A stretch of DNA of 9,595 nt from Actinomycetes bacterium (GCA_021777285.1 JAJYDR010000092.1:1-9595), one strand, 5' to 3'. Shown: positions 1 to 6,773, counted from the stretch's first letter. Program-made: numbers and translations. The notes: generated by a model from the letters alone, not told the origin.

Positions 1-40
1 AGTAGCATCCGGCTCGCGTTCGCTGGATCTCACTCGACAT
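1..40 (-). CDS. Possible start of a leftward gene cut by the window edge
   Basis: On the minus strand an ATG at 40-38 opens 13 codons that reach the window edge without a stop (MSSEIQRTRAGCY). It would lie 42 bases downstream of the cysH stop, in the same direction, so it could be the next gene of a cysH operon. No convincing ribosome binding site precedes it, and 13 residues are too few to recognise a family. It may equally be non-coding 3' sequence of the cysH transcript. Confidence 0.2.
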   Translation of the reverse strand, partial: MSSEIQRTRAGCY

Positions 41-82
41 TGCCGTTAAATGTACAAGGCCGTCACGTGAAATTGGTGGATG

Positions 83-751
83 TTACTCCTCGTGCAGTCC
101 ACATTCGACTTTGTCACCACCGGCCCAACGTCCACTTCGACGGTCGCCGGGGTTCACTGGCTTGGTCGTCACCGCCGCGCAACCGATCGACGCGTACCCC
201 TCGGCCCACAGTGGGTGCGACGCCAGCGCGTGCTGTTGGATGTAGTACGCGATGTCGTCATCGGTCCAGGTCGCGAGCGGGTTGACCTTGACCAGACCGA
301 ATTTCTCGTCGTGGGAGACGATGGGTGTGGTCGCGCGTGTCGGCGCGTCCACGCGCTTGAGCGCCGTGATCCAACCCGCGCGACCCGCGAGCGTGCGCTG
401 GAGCGGCTCGACCTTGCGTAGGGCACAGCACTGGGCGGTGCCACAGGGCCACTCGGCGACGTCAGGACCGAGGTCGGGTCGGGTGATTCGCAGTGACCAC
501 TCGCGCTCGATTCGATCGACGAACTCGAGTGTCTCGGGAAAGTGTCCGCCGGTGTCCAAGAAGACGAACTCAGCCTCGGGCCAGCGTGTGCGCACGAGGT
601 CCACGAGCACCAGATCCTCGAAGGAGCACGCGACCACGACGTCGCCCAGTTGGTCGAACGCCCACGCCAGCACCTCGCTCGGATCGGCCGTCTCGAACTG
701 GGAGTTGAGCGCCGCCAGGTCCTGAATCGTGGGCTGACTGGGTATCATCAT
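83..751 (-). CDS. cysH: Assimilatory (P)APS reductase CysH with an altered iron-sulfur cysteine motif
   Basis: This 222-residue cytoplasmic enzyme reduces adenylylsulfate (APS) or PAPS to sulfite using thioredoxin. Seen: a nucleotide-binding segment around SFEDLVLVDL (43-52), FLDTGGHFPET (64-74), the CysCys pair C108-C109 in QCCALRKVEPL, ITALKRVDAPTRA (128-140), and the C-terminal ECGLH with catalytic C217. In bacterial APS reductases a CysCys...CysXXCys set holds a [4Fe-4S] cluster and marks APS rather than PAPS as substrate. Here the second pair reads C191-A-A-V194, so the fourth ligand is replaced by Val. The frame is intact on both sides and ends normally, so a frameshift is unlikely. The start is ATG at 751, with GAGGT at 762-758 placed 6 bases upstream; a second ATG at 748 is possible. 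The gene is divergent from cysD. The family call is secure; the APS versus PAPS preference is inferred. Confidence 0.93.
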   Translation of the reverse strand: MMIPSQPTIQDLAALNSQFETADPSEVLAWAFDQLGDVVVACSFEDLVLVDLVRTRWPEAEFVFLDTGGHFPETLEFVDRIEREWSLRITRPDLGPDVAEWPCGTAQCCALRKVEPLQRTLAGRAGWITALKRVDAPTRATTPIVSHDEKFGLVKVNPLATWTDDDIAYYIQQHALASHPLWAEGYASIGCAAVTTKPVNPGDRRSGRWAGGDKVECGLHEE

Positions 752-814
752 GAAAAGACCTCGAAAAGTTTAATATTTCCTAGTGATATTGTAGACTATT
801 CGAGGAACGGAACC
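752..814. promoter_or_regulatory. AT-rich divergent promoter region between cysH and cysD
   Basis: These 63 bases separate the divergent starts of cysH and cysD and are about 37% GC; bases 769-800 are only about 22% GC, in an otherwise GC-rich window. Each end carries a good ribosome binding site: GAGGT (762-758, minus) for cysH and GAGGAA (802-807) for cysD, 7 bases before the ATG at 815. The core holds AATATT (772-777), GATATT (785-790) and a short dyad CTA-N9-TAG (780-794). Candidate -10 boxes (TAGACT at 792 for cysD, TATTAA at 775-770 for cysH) lack convincing -35 partners. Both promoters, and probably a sulfur-responsive operator, must fit here, but I cannot name the regulator. Confidence 0.6.
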
Positions 815-1738
815 ATGACCTTGACACCCCTGCGCCCCCAGACGACCACTGACCATCTCTCGTTGCTCGAGTCCCACGCCGTCTACATTCTGCGCGAGGT
901 GGCCGCCGAGTGTGAACGTCCCGTGCTGCTCTTCTCGGGCGGGAAGGACTCGGCGGTGCTGTTGCACCTGGCCGTCAAGGCGTTCGCCCCTGGCCGCCTC
1001 CCCTTTCCCGTCATGCACGTCGACACCGGGCAGAATTTCCCCGAGGTCCTCGCGTTCCGTGACCAGACTGTCGCCAGGCTCGGCGCGCGCCTCGTGATCG
1101 CGAGCGTCCAGGAGGCGATTGACCGTGGTCGGGTGGCCGACCCCGGCCCCCACGGCGCGCGTAACCGCCTCCAGACGGTCGCACTGCTCGACGCGATCGT
1201 CGAGCACGGCTTCGACGCCGCCTTCGGCGGCGCGCGTCGCGACGAGGACAAGGCCCGCGCGAAGGAACGGATCCTCTCGTTTCGCGACGCGTTCGGACAG
1301 TGGGATCCTCGCCAGCAGCGCCCCGAGCTCTGGCAGCTTTACCAGGGTCGGGTCAACGCCGGCGAGCACCTGCGCGCCTTTCCGCTGTCGGACTGGACCG
1401 AACTCGACATCTGGCAGTACATCGCGCGTGAGAACGTGGCGCTGCCTCCGATTTACTTCGCCCACGAGCGCGATGTGGTGCGTCGAGACGCGATGTGGCT
1501 CGCCGTTAACGAATTCATCGAACCTCGCCCCGGCGAGCACGTCGAGCGCCGCCTCGTGCGCTACCGCACCGTTGGCGACGCCACCTGCACCGGCGCCGTC
1601 GAATCAAACGCCGTCACGGTCGAGGCCATCGTGCACGAAGTGGCGACGGCGAACGTCTCCGAACGCGGTGCGACCCGAGCCGACGATCGCTTCTCTGAAA
1701 CCGCGATGGAAGACCGCAAGCGCGAGGGCTACTTCTAA
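815..1738 (+). CDS. cysD: Sulfate adenylyltransferase subunit 2 (ATP sulfurylase small subunit)
   Basis: CysD is the catalytic subunit of the CysDN ATP sulfurylase, which makes APS and pyrophosphate from ATP and sulfate, the first activation step of assimilation. It has 307 residues, close to the roughly 302 of E. coli. Seen: the PP-loop SGGKDS (41-46), HVDTGQNFPE (68-77), the conserved AFGGARRDEDKARAKERI (136-153), PLSDWTELDIWQYI (190-203), RYRTVGDATCTG (249-260) and the typical C-terminus MEDRKREGYF. The reading frame stays open upstream of 815, but that part lies antisense to cysH. The ATG at 815 is chosen because GAGGAA at 802-807 precedes it and the family alignment begins just after. 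The TAA stop is followed directly by the ATG of cysN, so the two genes form an operon and the subunits are probably made by coupled translation. Confidence 0.96.
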   Translation: MTLTPLRPQTTTDHLSLLESHAVYILREVAAECERPVLLFSGGKDSAVLLHLAVKAFAPGRLPFPVMHVDTGQNFPEVLAFRDQTVARLGARLVIASVQEAIDRGRVADPGPHGARNRLQTVALLDAIVEHGFDAAFGGARRDEDKARAKERILSFRDAFGQWDPRQQRPELWQLYQGRVNAGEHLRAFPLSDWTELDIWQYIARENVALPPIYFAHERDVVRRDAMWLAVNEFIEPRPGEHVERRLVRYRTVGDATCTGAVESNAVTVEAIVHEVATANVSERGATRADDRFSETAMEDRKREGYF

Positions 1739-2995
1739 ATGCAGCGCACGTCGGACATCTTGCGCCTCGCGACCATCGGCTCGGTCGACGATGGCAAGTC
1801 CACGCTCATCGGCCGTCTCCTCGTGGACACCCGACAGCTCTTCGACGACCAGCTCGACGCCGTGGTCAACGCCTCGGAGCGCCGCGGCGTGGGCGACCTC
1901 GACCTGAGTTTCGTGACCGACGGCTTGCGCGCCGAACGCGAGCAGGGCATCACCATCGACGTCGCCTACCGCTACGCCTCGACCCCGCAACGCAAGTTCA
2001 TCATCGCCGACTGCCCGGGCCACGTGCAGTACACCCGCAACATGGCGACCGGTGCCTCCACGGCGGACCTCGCGCTCGTCGTGGTGGACGTCGCGCACGG
2101 TCTTAAGGAGCAGACCCGCCGTCACCTCTGCATCGCGGCGCTGCTCGGCGTTCGCGGCCTCGTGGTGGCGGTCAACAAGATGGACGCCGTGCACTGGTCG
2201 CCCGCGGCCTTCCAGAGCGTGGTCGACGAGGTGGAGACCGTCGCTGGTGAGCTGGGCTTCGACGCGATCACCTGCGTGCCGACCTCGGCGCTGCTCGGCG
2301 ACAACGTCGTCGACGCGTCCGATCACACCCCCTGGTACCCCGGCCCCACCGTGCTCGAGGCGCTCGAATCGAGTGACGCCGGCGCGTGGACGAACTCGAC
2401 CAACGGCCCTCGGCTGCCCATCCAGTGGGTCCTGCGCCAGCCCGGTGGCGGGCGGACCTACGCCGGCATGGTCAACGGTGACACCCTGCACGAAGGAGAC
2501 GTCGTCACCCTGCTGCCCGCCGGCATCGAGACAACGATCACCGCCCTCAACACGTTGCACAACGGTCCCGACGTCCAAGCCGGGGCCGGGCTCTCCATCG
2601 ACGTGGCTCTCGCCGACGAGACCGACGCCGGACGCGGCGACCTGCTCGCCTGTGAGCCGCTGCCGCGAGTCACGCGCGAGATCACCGCGACCGTCTGCTG
2701 GTTCGGCGAACGCCCGCTCACGACCGGCTCGCGCCTCCGCCTGAAGCACACGACGCGGGTCACCCCCGCGCGCATCGTCGGGCTCGACGGCGTCGTCGAC
2801 GTGGCCACGCTCACCATCGAAGACGGTGACGAGCTACGCACCAACGACATCGGCCTGGTCCAGTTGCAGACCGCGGACCCACTGGTGGTCGACGACTACC
2901 GGGACAACCGGGTCACGGGAAGCTTCGTGTTGATTGACGAGGTGACCAACGCCACGGTCGCGGCCGGCATGGTCGGGCGCGCGGCCTTCCTGTAG
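1739..2995 (+). CDS. cysN: Sulfate adenylyltransferase subunit 1 (GTPase)
   Basis: CysN is the regulatory GTPase partner of CysD; GTP hydrolysis drives the unfavourable synthesis of APS. Seen in 418 residues: G1 loop GSVDDGKS (14-21), switch I segment EQGITIDVAYRY (68-79), G3 DCPGH (91-95), G4 NKMD (146-149) and G5 TSAL (182-185), then two EF-Tu-like beta-barrel domains ending in NRVTGSFVLIDEVTNATVAA. It is shorter than E. coli CysN (about 475) and stops after the last barrel. There is no fused APS kinase (CysC) domain, unlike the CysNC form of many bacteria. The ATG abuts the cysD stop (TAAATG), and the only ribosome-binding-like sequence, GAGGG near 1724, is weak, which suggests translational coupling. 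The stop at 2995 faces the convergent membrane-protein gene across 16 bases; no terminator hairpin is visible. Confidence 0.96.
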   Translation: MQRTSDILRLATIGSVDDGKSTLIGRLLVDTRQLFDDQLDAVVNASERRGVGDLDLSFVTDGLRAEREQGITIDVAYRYASTPQRKFIIADCPGHVQYTRNMATGASTADLALVVVDVAHGLKEQTRRHLCIAALLGVRGLVVAVNKMDAVHWSPAAFQSVVDEVETVAGELGFDAITCVPTSALLGDNVVDASDHTPWYPGPTVLEALESSDAGAWTNSTNGPRLPIQWVLRQPGGGRTYAGMVNGDTLHEGDVVTLLPAGIETTITALNTLHNGPDVQAGAGLSIDVALADETDAGRGDLLACEPLPRVTREITATVCWFGERPLTTGSRLRLKHTTRVTPARIVGLDGVVDVATLTIEDGDELRTNDIGLVQLQTADPLVVDDYRDNRVTGSFVLIDEVTNATVAAGMVGRAAFL

Positions 2996-3011
2996 CTCGC
3001 TCGCCTCGGTC

Positions 3012-3464
3012 CTAGTACTGCACGAGCATCGAGATCAGGGCGATGGCGAGCAGGACCGCGATCACGTCGATCGAGCGCGTGAGTTGGCGACCCTTGGCGA
3101 CCTCCGCCACGCCGTCGCGAGCGATCTCGTTCGCTACGGTACGCTCCAGGGGCAACGTCCTCGCCTCAAGGTGACCGGCGATGGCGAGGTAGCACAGCAG
3201 GCCCACGATCACGAAGGGCCGACTTAGTGAGTCCGCGCTCCCGCCCGTCGCTGAAACGGCCAAACCGCTCAAGACCAGGAGATGAACGACCCTCGCCGCC
3301 CAGTTGCGCCGTTCGGGGAAGCGGCGGCGTTGGATGTCCGCGTCGGCGCCGCCGGCGACCGCCACAGCCCCGGATCGCATCACCGCGACGACGGTAACCG
3401 TCGCTACGGCGGCGAGGATGTGAACGAGAAAGAGGAGGTCGAAAGCGACCGACGCGGCAATCAC
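3012..3464 (-). CDS. Small membrane protein with about four transmembrane helices, function unknown
   Basis: I do not recognise this 150-residue protein with confidence. Four hydrophobic segments are visible, at about residues 5-28, 57-73, 83-98 and 131-148. A basic loop (QRRRFPERRNWAAR, 45-58) and a charged region (99-130) separate them, so it should be an integral membrane protein. Size and layout resemble small four-helix proteins of the DUF2269 type, but that is only a resemblance. The start is GTG at 3464-3462, overlapping the meaB stop as GTGA. It is therefore the third gene of the murA-meaB operon and is probably translated by coupling. It ends 16 bases from the convergent cysN stop. 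It has no soluble catalytic domain, and its link to MurA or MeaB function is unknown. Confidence 0.75.
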   Translation of the reverse strand: MIAASVAFDLLFLVHILAAVATVTVVAVMRSGAVAVAGGADADIQRRRFPERRNWAARVVHLLVLSGLAVSATGGSADSLSRPFVIVGLLCYLAIAGHLEARTLPLERTVANEIARDGVAEVAKGRQLTRSIDVIAVLLAIALISMLVQY

Positions 3465-4423
3465 GTCTCAGACAGTAACGCCTCAGCCGCCCGATACGGG
3501 TCGGTCTTGCCGGCAATCAACGCTGCGACCTGGTCCGCGTAGGCCGAACCCTCGGCCAGCTCGCCGATGCGCGCGCGCAGCATTACCGACAGCACTCGGT
3601 CCAACTCGGCGCGCGCCTGGGTCTCTCGGTGCTGGTCGTGTTGGGCGCCGGTCACGAGTCGACGATGCTCGATGATCGCGCGCCAGAGCTCGTCGGTGCC
3701 CGCCCCCGTGCTGGCCACGGTCTCGAGGATCGGCGGACGGGGCTCTTTGGCGCTGCCGAGCTCGAGCATCTGCTCGAGGTCCCGACGAGTCTCACGCAAC
3801 CCCGCTCGGTCGGCCTTGTTGATCACGAAGATGTCGGCCACCTCGAGCAGGCCGGCCTTGTTCGCTTGCATTGAATCACCCCAACCGGGGTTGGTAACCA
3901 CGATGGTCGTGTCGGCGGCCGAGGCGATGTCGACCTCCATCTGCCCGACGCCAACGGTCTCGACGAACACCACCGAGAACCCCGCCGCGCCGAGGACCCG
4001 GATCGCGTCGGGCACGGCGAGTGAGAGTCCGCCGAGGTGGCCGCGCGTGGCCATCGAGCGGATGAAGACGTGATCGTTGGTCGCGTGATCCTGCATGCGG
4101 ATCCGATCGCCGAGGATCGCACCACCGGTGAAGGGTGAACTCGGGTCCACACAGAGCACGCCGACTTGGTCGAAGGCCTGGGTCCCGTCGAATGAGCCAC
4201 TCGCGAGCGCCGTCTTGATCAACTGGTCGGTGAGCGTCGACTTGCCCGCGCCGGGCGGACCGGTGAGCCCGACCACGTAGGGGGCGGGCGTCGCGTAGGC
4301 GCGCGAGACCGTCGCGCGCTGATTCGAGCCGCCGGACTCGACGTAGGTGATCAGACGCGCCAGGGCCGTGCGCGACCCGGTGCCCGCTTGGACGATCAGC
4401 TCGTCGGGTTCGCGCGCGATCAT
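3461..4423 (-). CDS. meaB: MeaB/ArgK-type G3E GTPase, chaperone of methylmalonyl-CoA mutase
   Basis: MeaB proteins use GTP to control loading of adenosylcobalamin onto methylmalonyl-CoA mutase and to protect the enzyme from inactivation. Seen in 320 residues, the usual family length: Walker A GPPGAGKS (55-62), the family signature DPSSPFTGGAILGDR (93-107), RSMATRGHLGG (122-132), the G3 region ETVGVGQ (155-161), TNPGWGDSMQANKAG (177-191), G4 NKAD (202-205), and a helical C-terminal dimerisation region. The older name ArgK (arginine/ornithine transport kinase) is considered wrong for this family. The ATG at 4423 overlaps the murA stop as ATGA, and its own stop overlaps the next gene as GTGA, so it is the middle gene of a tightly coupled operon. 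No mutase subunit or epimerase lies in the window; the partner mutase is inferred from the family only. Confidence 0.93.
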   Translation of the reverse strand: MIAREPDELIVQAGTGSRTALARLITYVESGGSNQRATVSRAYATPAPYVVGLTGPPGAGKSTLTDQLIKTALASGSFDGTQAFDQVGVLCVDPSSPFTGGAILGDRIRMQDHATNDHVFIRSMATRGHLGGLSLAVPDAIRVLGAAGFSVVFVETVGVGQMEVDIASAADTTIVVTNPGWGDSMQANKAGLLEVADIFVINKADRAGLRETRRDLEQMLELGSAKEPRPPILETVASTGAGTDELWRAIIEHRRLVTGAQHDQHRETQARAELDRVLSVMLRARIGELAEGSAYADQVAALIAGKTDPYRAAEALLSET

Positions 4424-5682
4424 CGAAGACGCTCGATCCGGGCACCGAGACTGGTGAGGCGTCCCACGAAGTCGTCGTACCCGCGCTCGACGTGCTCGAG
4501 CCCCTCGACGGTGGTCGCCCCGTCCGCGACGAGCCCCGCGAGTACGAGTGCGGCGGCGGCACGGATGTCCGTCGCACGCACCGTCGTTCCGACGAGGTGA
4601 TCCACGCCCCGAATCATCGCGTGATGGCCGTCGGTGGTGATATTGGATCCCAGTCGGACCAGTTCGTCGACGTAGCGGAATCGGCCGGCGAAGAGGTTCT
4701 CGGTCACGACTGAGACCCCGTCGGCGACGGCGAGCATGGTGGTGAGCAGAGGCTTGTAGTCCGTCGCGACCCCGGGGTAGGGCAACGTCGAGACGTCACA
4801 GCCGCGCAGTCGGGCGGGCCCACGAACGACGATGCCCGGGCCGGTGACGTCCACCATGCCCCCCATCGCCTCGATCTTGCGCAGCAGCATCTCCATGTGG
4901 TCGGCGCGCGCATCGATGACCCGAACCGCGCCGCCGGTGATCAGTCCCGCCGCGAGATAGGTCGCGGCGACGACGCGGTCGGGGATGACCTCGTGATCGG
5001 CCGCGTTGAGCGACTCGACGCCGTCGATGGTGAGCCGCGAGGTACCGAGACCCTCGATACGAGCGCCCATGGCGATGAGCTGGCGGCCCAGGTCTTCAAC
5101 CTCGGGTTCGCGCGCGGCGTTGTCGATGACCGAGCGGCCTTCGGCCAACACGCAGGCCATCAAGAGGTTGTCCGTCGCGGTGTGGCTCGGGTACTCCAGG
5201 GTGATCCGCGTCGCGCGCAACCGGGTGCGCGTCGTCGTCGCGTGAATCGAGACGCGGTCGTTGTGGAAGTCGGCGCCCATCGCCGACAGACCGTCGGTGT
5301 GGAAGTTGATCGGTCGCTGCCCGAAGTCGTCGCCCCCGGGCAGGGCCATGTGGGCCTCGCCGCAGCGTGCGAGCAACGGGCCGAGTACGACGATCGAGGC
5401 ACGCATCGCCTCGAAGAGGTGAGCGGGCGCCACCGGATGAAGGTCCTTCGCGTCGGGCACGGTGATGGTCAGCCGGTGGTCGCTCGAGACCACCGTACAG
5501 CCCACCGCTCGCAGCAACTCGGTCATGACGGCGACGTCGCTGATCGCGGGGACGTTGCTTAGGTGGTGGACCCCGCTCGCCAGCAGACAGGCGGCCATCT
5601 GCTTTAGCACCGCGTTCTTCGCGCCGAAGGCTTGGACGTCGCCCGACAAGGGACCCGCGGGCTTGACCAACAACGAACTCAC
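4420..5682 (-). CDS. murA: UDP-N-acetylglucosamine 1-carboxyvinyltransferase, Asp-type (predicted fosfomycin-insensitive)
   Basis: MurA transfers enolpyruvate from phosphoenolpyruvate to UDP-GlcNAc, the first committed step of peptidoglycan synthesis in the cytoplasm. It has 420 residues, normal for the family. Seen: AFGAKNAVLK (18-27) with the substrate-binding K22 and N23, LPGGDDFGQRP (114-124), VATDYK (305-310) with the probable catalytic base D308, DIRAAAALV (372-380) and ERGYDDF (399-405). The residue equivalent to E. coli Cys115, which fosfomycin alkylates, is Asp118 here, as in Mycobacterium MurA. GAKN and the LPGG loop separate it from the related AroA. The reading frame stays open upstream into the divergent glpX, but homology begins right at GTG 5682, preceded at leaderless spacing by a -10-like AATACT. 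It is the first gene of the murA-meaB-membrane protein operon. Confidence 0.95.
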   Translation of the reverse strand: MSSLLVKPAGPLSGDVQAFGAKNAVLKQMAACLLASGVHHLSNVPAISDVAVMTELLRAVGCTVVSSDHRLTITVPDAKDLHPVAPAHLFEAMRASIVVLGPLLARCGEAHMALPGGDDFGQRPINFHTDGLSAMGADFHNDRVSIHATTTRTRLRATRITLEYPSHTATDNLLMACVLAEGRSVIDNAAREPEVEDLGRQLIAMGARIEGLGTSRLTIDGVESLNAADHEVIPDRVVAATYLAAGLITGGAVRVIDARADHMEMLLRKIEAMGGMVDVTGPGIVVRGPARLRGCDVSTLPYPGVATDYKPLLTTMLAVADGVSVVTENLFAGRFRYVDELVRLGSNITTDGHHAMIRGVDHLVGTTVRATDIRAAAALVLAGLVADGATTVEGLEHVERGYDDFVGRLTSLGARIERLR

Positions 5683-5688
5683 CCATCC

Positions 5689-5716
5689 AGTATTGCCGCT
5701 TCGGGAGGGGGCCCAA
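5689..5716 (-). promoter_or_regulatory. Candidate murA promoter, possibly giving a leaderless mRNA
   Basis: Read on the minus strand, TTGGGC (5716-5711) and AATACT (5694-5689) are 16 bases apart. The final T of the -10 lies at -7 relative to the G of the GTG start at 5682, so transcription could begin at or next to the start codon. No Shine-Dalgarno sequence fits this GTG, which agrees with leaderless initiation. Matches to the consensus are partial (3/6 and 4/6). Confidence 0.4.
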
Positions 5717-5742
5717 ATCGGACCCGGTCGCGACGGGCGGGC

Positions 5743-5748
5743 TACGCT
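5743..5748 (+). promoter_or_regulatory. Candidate -10 element of glpX
   Basis: TACGCT (TAnnnT type) ends 7 bases before the GTG start of glpX, the spacing expected if transcription starts at or beside the start codon. No Shine-Dalgarno-like sequence lies between it and the GTG. No good -35 box is visible 16-18 bases upstream, so the call is tentative. Confidence 0.35.
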
Positions 5749-5755
5749 TCGTATC

Positions 5756-6745
5756 GTGCAACCACCGTCAGAACCAGACCGTAATCTCGCCCTGGAAATG
5801 ATTCGTGTGACCGAGGCCGCCGCCATCGCCGCCGCTCGCTGGGCCGGTCGCGGCGACAAGAATGCGGCCGACGGCGCGGCCGTGGACGCCATGCGTTTCG
5901 TGCTCGGCGCGGTCGCCATGGACGGCATCGTCGTCATTGGCGAGGGCGAGAAGGATGAGGCGCCGATGCTTTACAACGGCGAGCACATCGGGAACGGTCA
6001 GCCGCCCCTGGTCGACGTGGCCGTCGACCCCATCGACGGCACGACGATGACGGCCCTGGGCCGTAAGGGTGCGGTCTCGGTGATCGCGCTCTCGGAACGC
6101 GGCACCATGTTCAATCCGGGCCCGTGTGTCTACATGCGCAAAATCGCGGTCGGCCCACGCGGGCGCGGCGCCGTTGACATCAACGCGACCCCCACTGAGA
6201 ACCTGCGCGAGCTCGCCAAGCGACTCGGCAAGCCGGTCCAGGAGTTAGGCGTCGTCGTGCTCGACCGCCCCCGCCACCACGAGTTGATCAGCGAGATCCG
6301 CGAGGCCGGCGCTCGGGTCCTGTTGATCTCGGACGGCGACGTGACCGGCGCCATCGCGACCGGCTGGCCGAACTCCGGCGCCGACCTCCTCCTCGGCATC
6401 GGCGGCACGCCCGAGGGTGTCATCGCCGCCGCCGCGTTGAAGGGGCTCGGTGGCGAGATCCAAGGCGTGCTGTACCCTCGCGACGAGGTCGAGCGCGAGA
6501 CCGCCGAGGCGATGGGCTACGACCTCGACCGAGTGCTCACCACCGATGAACTCGTGACCGGTGACAACTGCTACTTCTCGGCGACCGCCGTGACCGACGG
6601 CGACTTCCTCAAGGGCGTGCGTTTCACCGAGTTCGGCGCCACGACCCAGTCCCTCGTGGTGCGTTCGCGCTCGGGCACCGTGCGCACCATTGAGACGTTC
6701 CACCGCCACAACAAGCTCCAGGAGTTCACGACCGCCGGCTTTTAA
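5756..6745 (+). CDS. glpX: Class II fructose-1,6-bisphosphatase (GlpX)
   Basis: GlpX hydrolyses fructose 1,6-bisphosphate to fructose 6-phosphate and phosphate, the irreversible step of gluconeogenesis, in the cytoplasm with a divalent metal. Seen in 329 residues (E. coli has 336): RNLALEMIRVTEAAAIAAARW near the N-terminus, the metal-binding IGEGEKDEAPML (61-72), the lithium-sensitive phosphatase signature DPIDGTT (91-97), SDGDVTGAI (192-200) and GIGGTPEGV (214-222). The frame is open further upstream, but the start GTG at 5756 matches the family N-terminus and lies at leaderless distance from a -10-like TACGCT. It is divergent from murA across 73 bases. As the GlpX type is the usual fructose bisphosphatase of actinobacteria, this is probably the main enzyme, though that cannot be seen here. 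Confidence 0.95.
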   Translation: MQPPSEPDRNLALEMIRVTEAAAIAAARWAGRGDKNAADGAAVDAMRFVLGAVAMDGIVVIGEGEKDEAPMLYNGEHIGNGQPPLVDVAVDPIDGTTMTALGRKGAVSVIALSERGTMFNPGPCVYMRKIAVGPRGRGAVDINATPTENLRELAKRLGKPVQELGVVVLDRPRHHELISEIREAGARVLLISDGDVTGAIATGWPNSGADLLLGIGGTPEGVIAAAALKGLGGEIQGVLYPRDEVERETAEAMGYDLDRVLTTDELVTGDNCYFSATAVTDGDFLKGVRFTEFGATTQSLVVRSRSGTVRTIETFHRHNKLQEFTTAGF

Positions 6746-6773
6746 TTCGTGAATCAGTGCACGAGTCAACACG

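Noticed and set aside
792..796. TAGAC half-site resembling the McbR operator TAGAC-N6-GTCTA
   Set aside because: No matching GTCTA follows at the required spacing, and a single pentamer is expected by chance.
542..814. In-frame upstream extension of cysD
   Set aside because: It has no similarity to CysD, runs antisense through cysH and crosses the AT-rich promoter region. The ATG at 815 has a proper ribosome binding site and matches the family N-terminus.
1604..2749. Long minus-strand open frame opposite cysN (381 codons)
   Set aside because: It lies antisense to well-supported cysD and cysN and has low-complexity Arg/Gly/Val-rich composition. This is typical of mirror frames in GC-rich genes; no domain is visible.
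5683..5937. In-frame 85-codon N-terminal extension of murA
   Set aside because: It lies antisense to glpX, is Ser/Arg/Ala-rich without a domain, and MurA homology starts at the GTG at 5682.
6747..6764. Possible terminator hairpin after glpX (TCGTG, 8-base loop, CACGA)
   Set aside because: The stem has only five pairs and no T-run follows, so it is not convincing as an intrinsic terminator.
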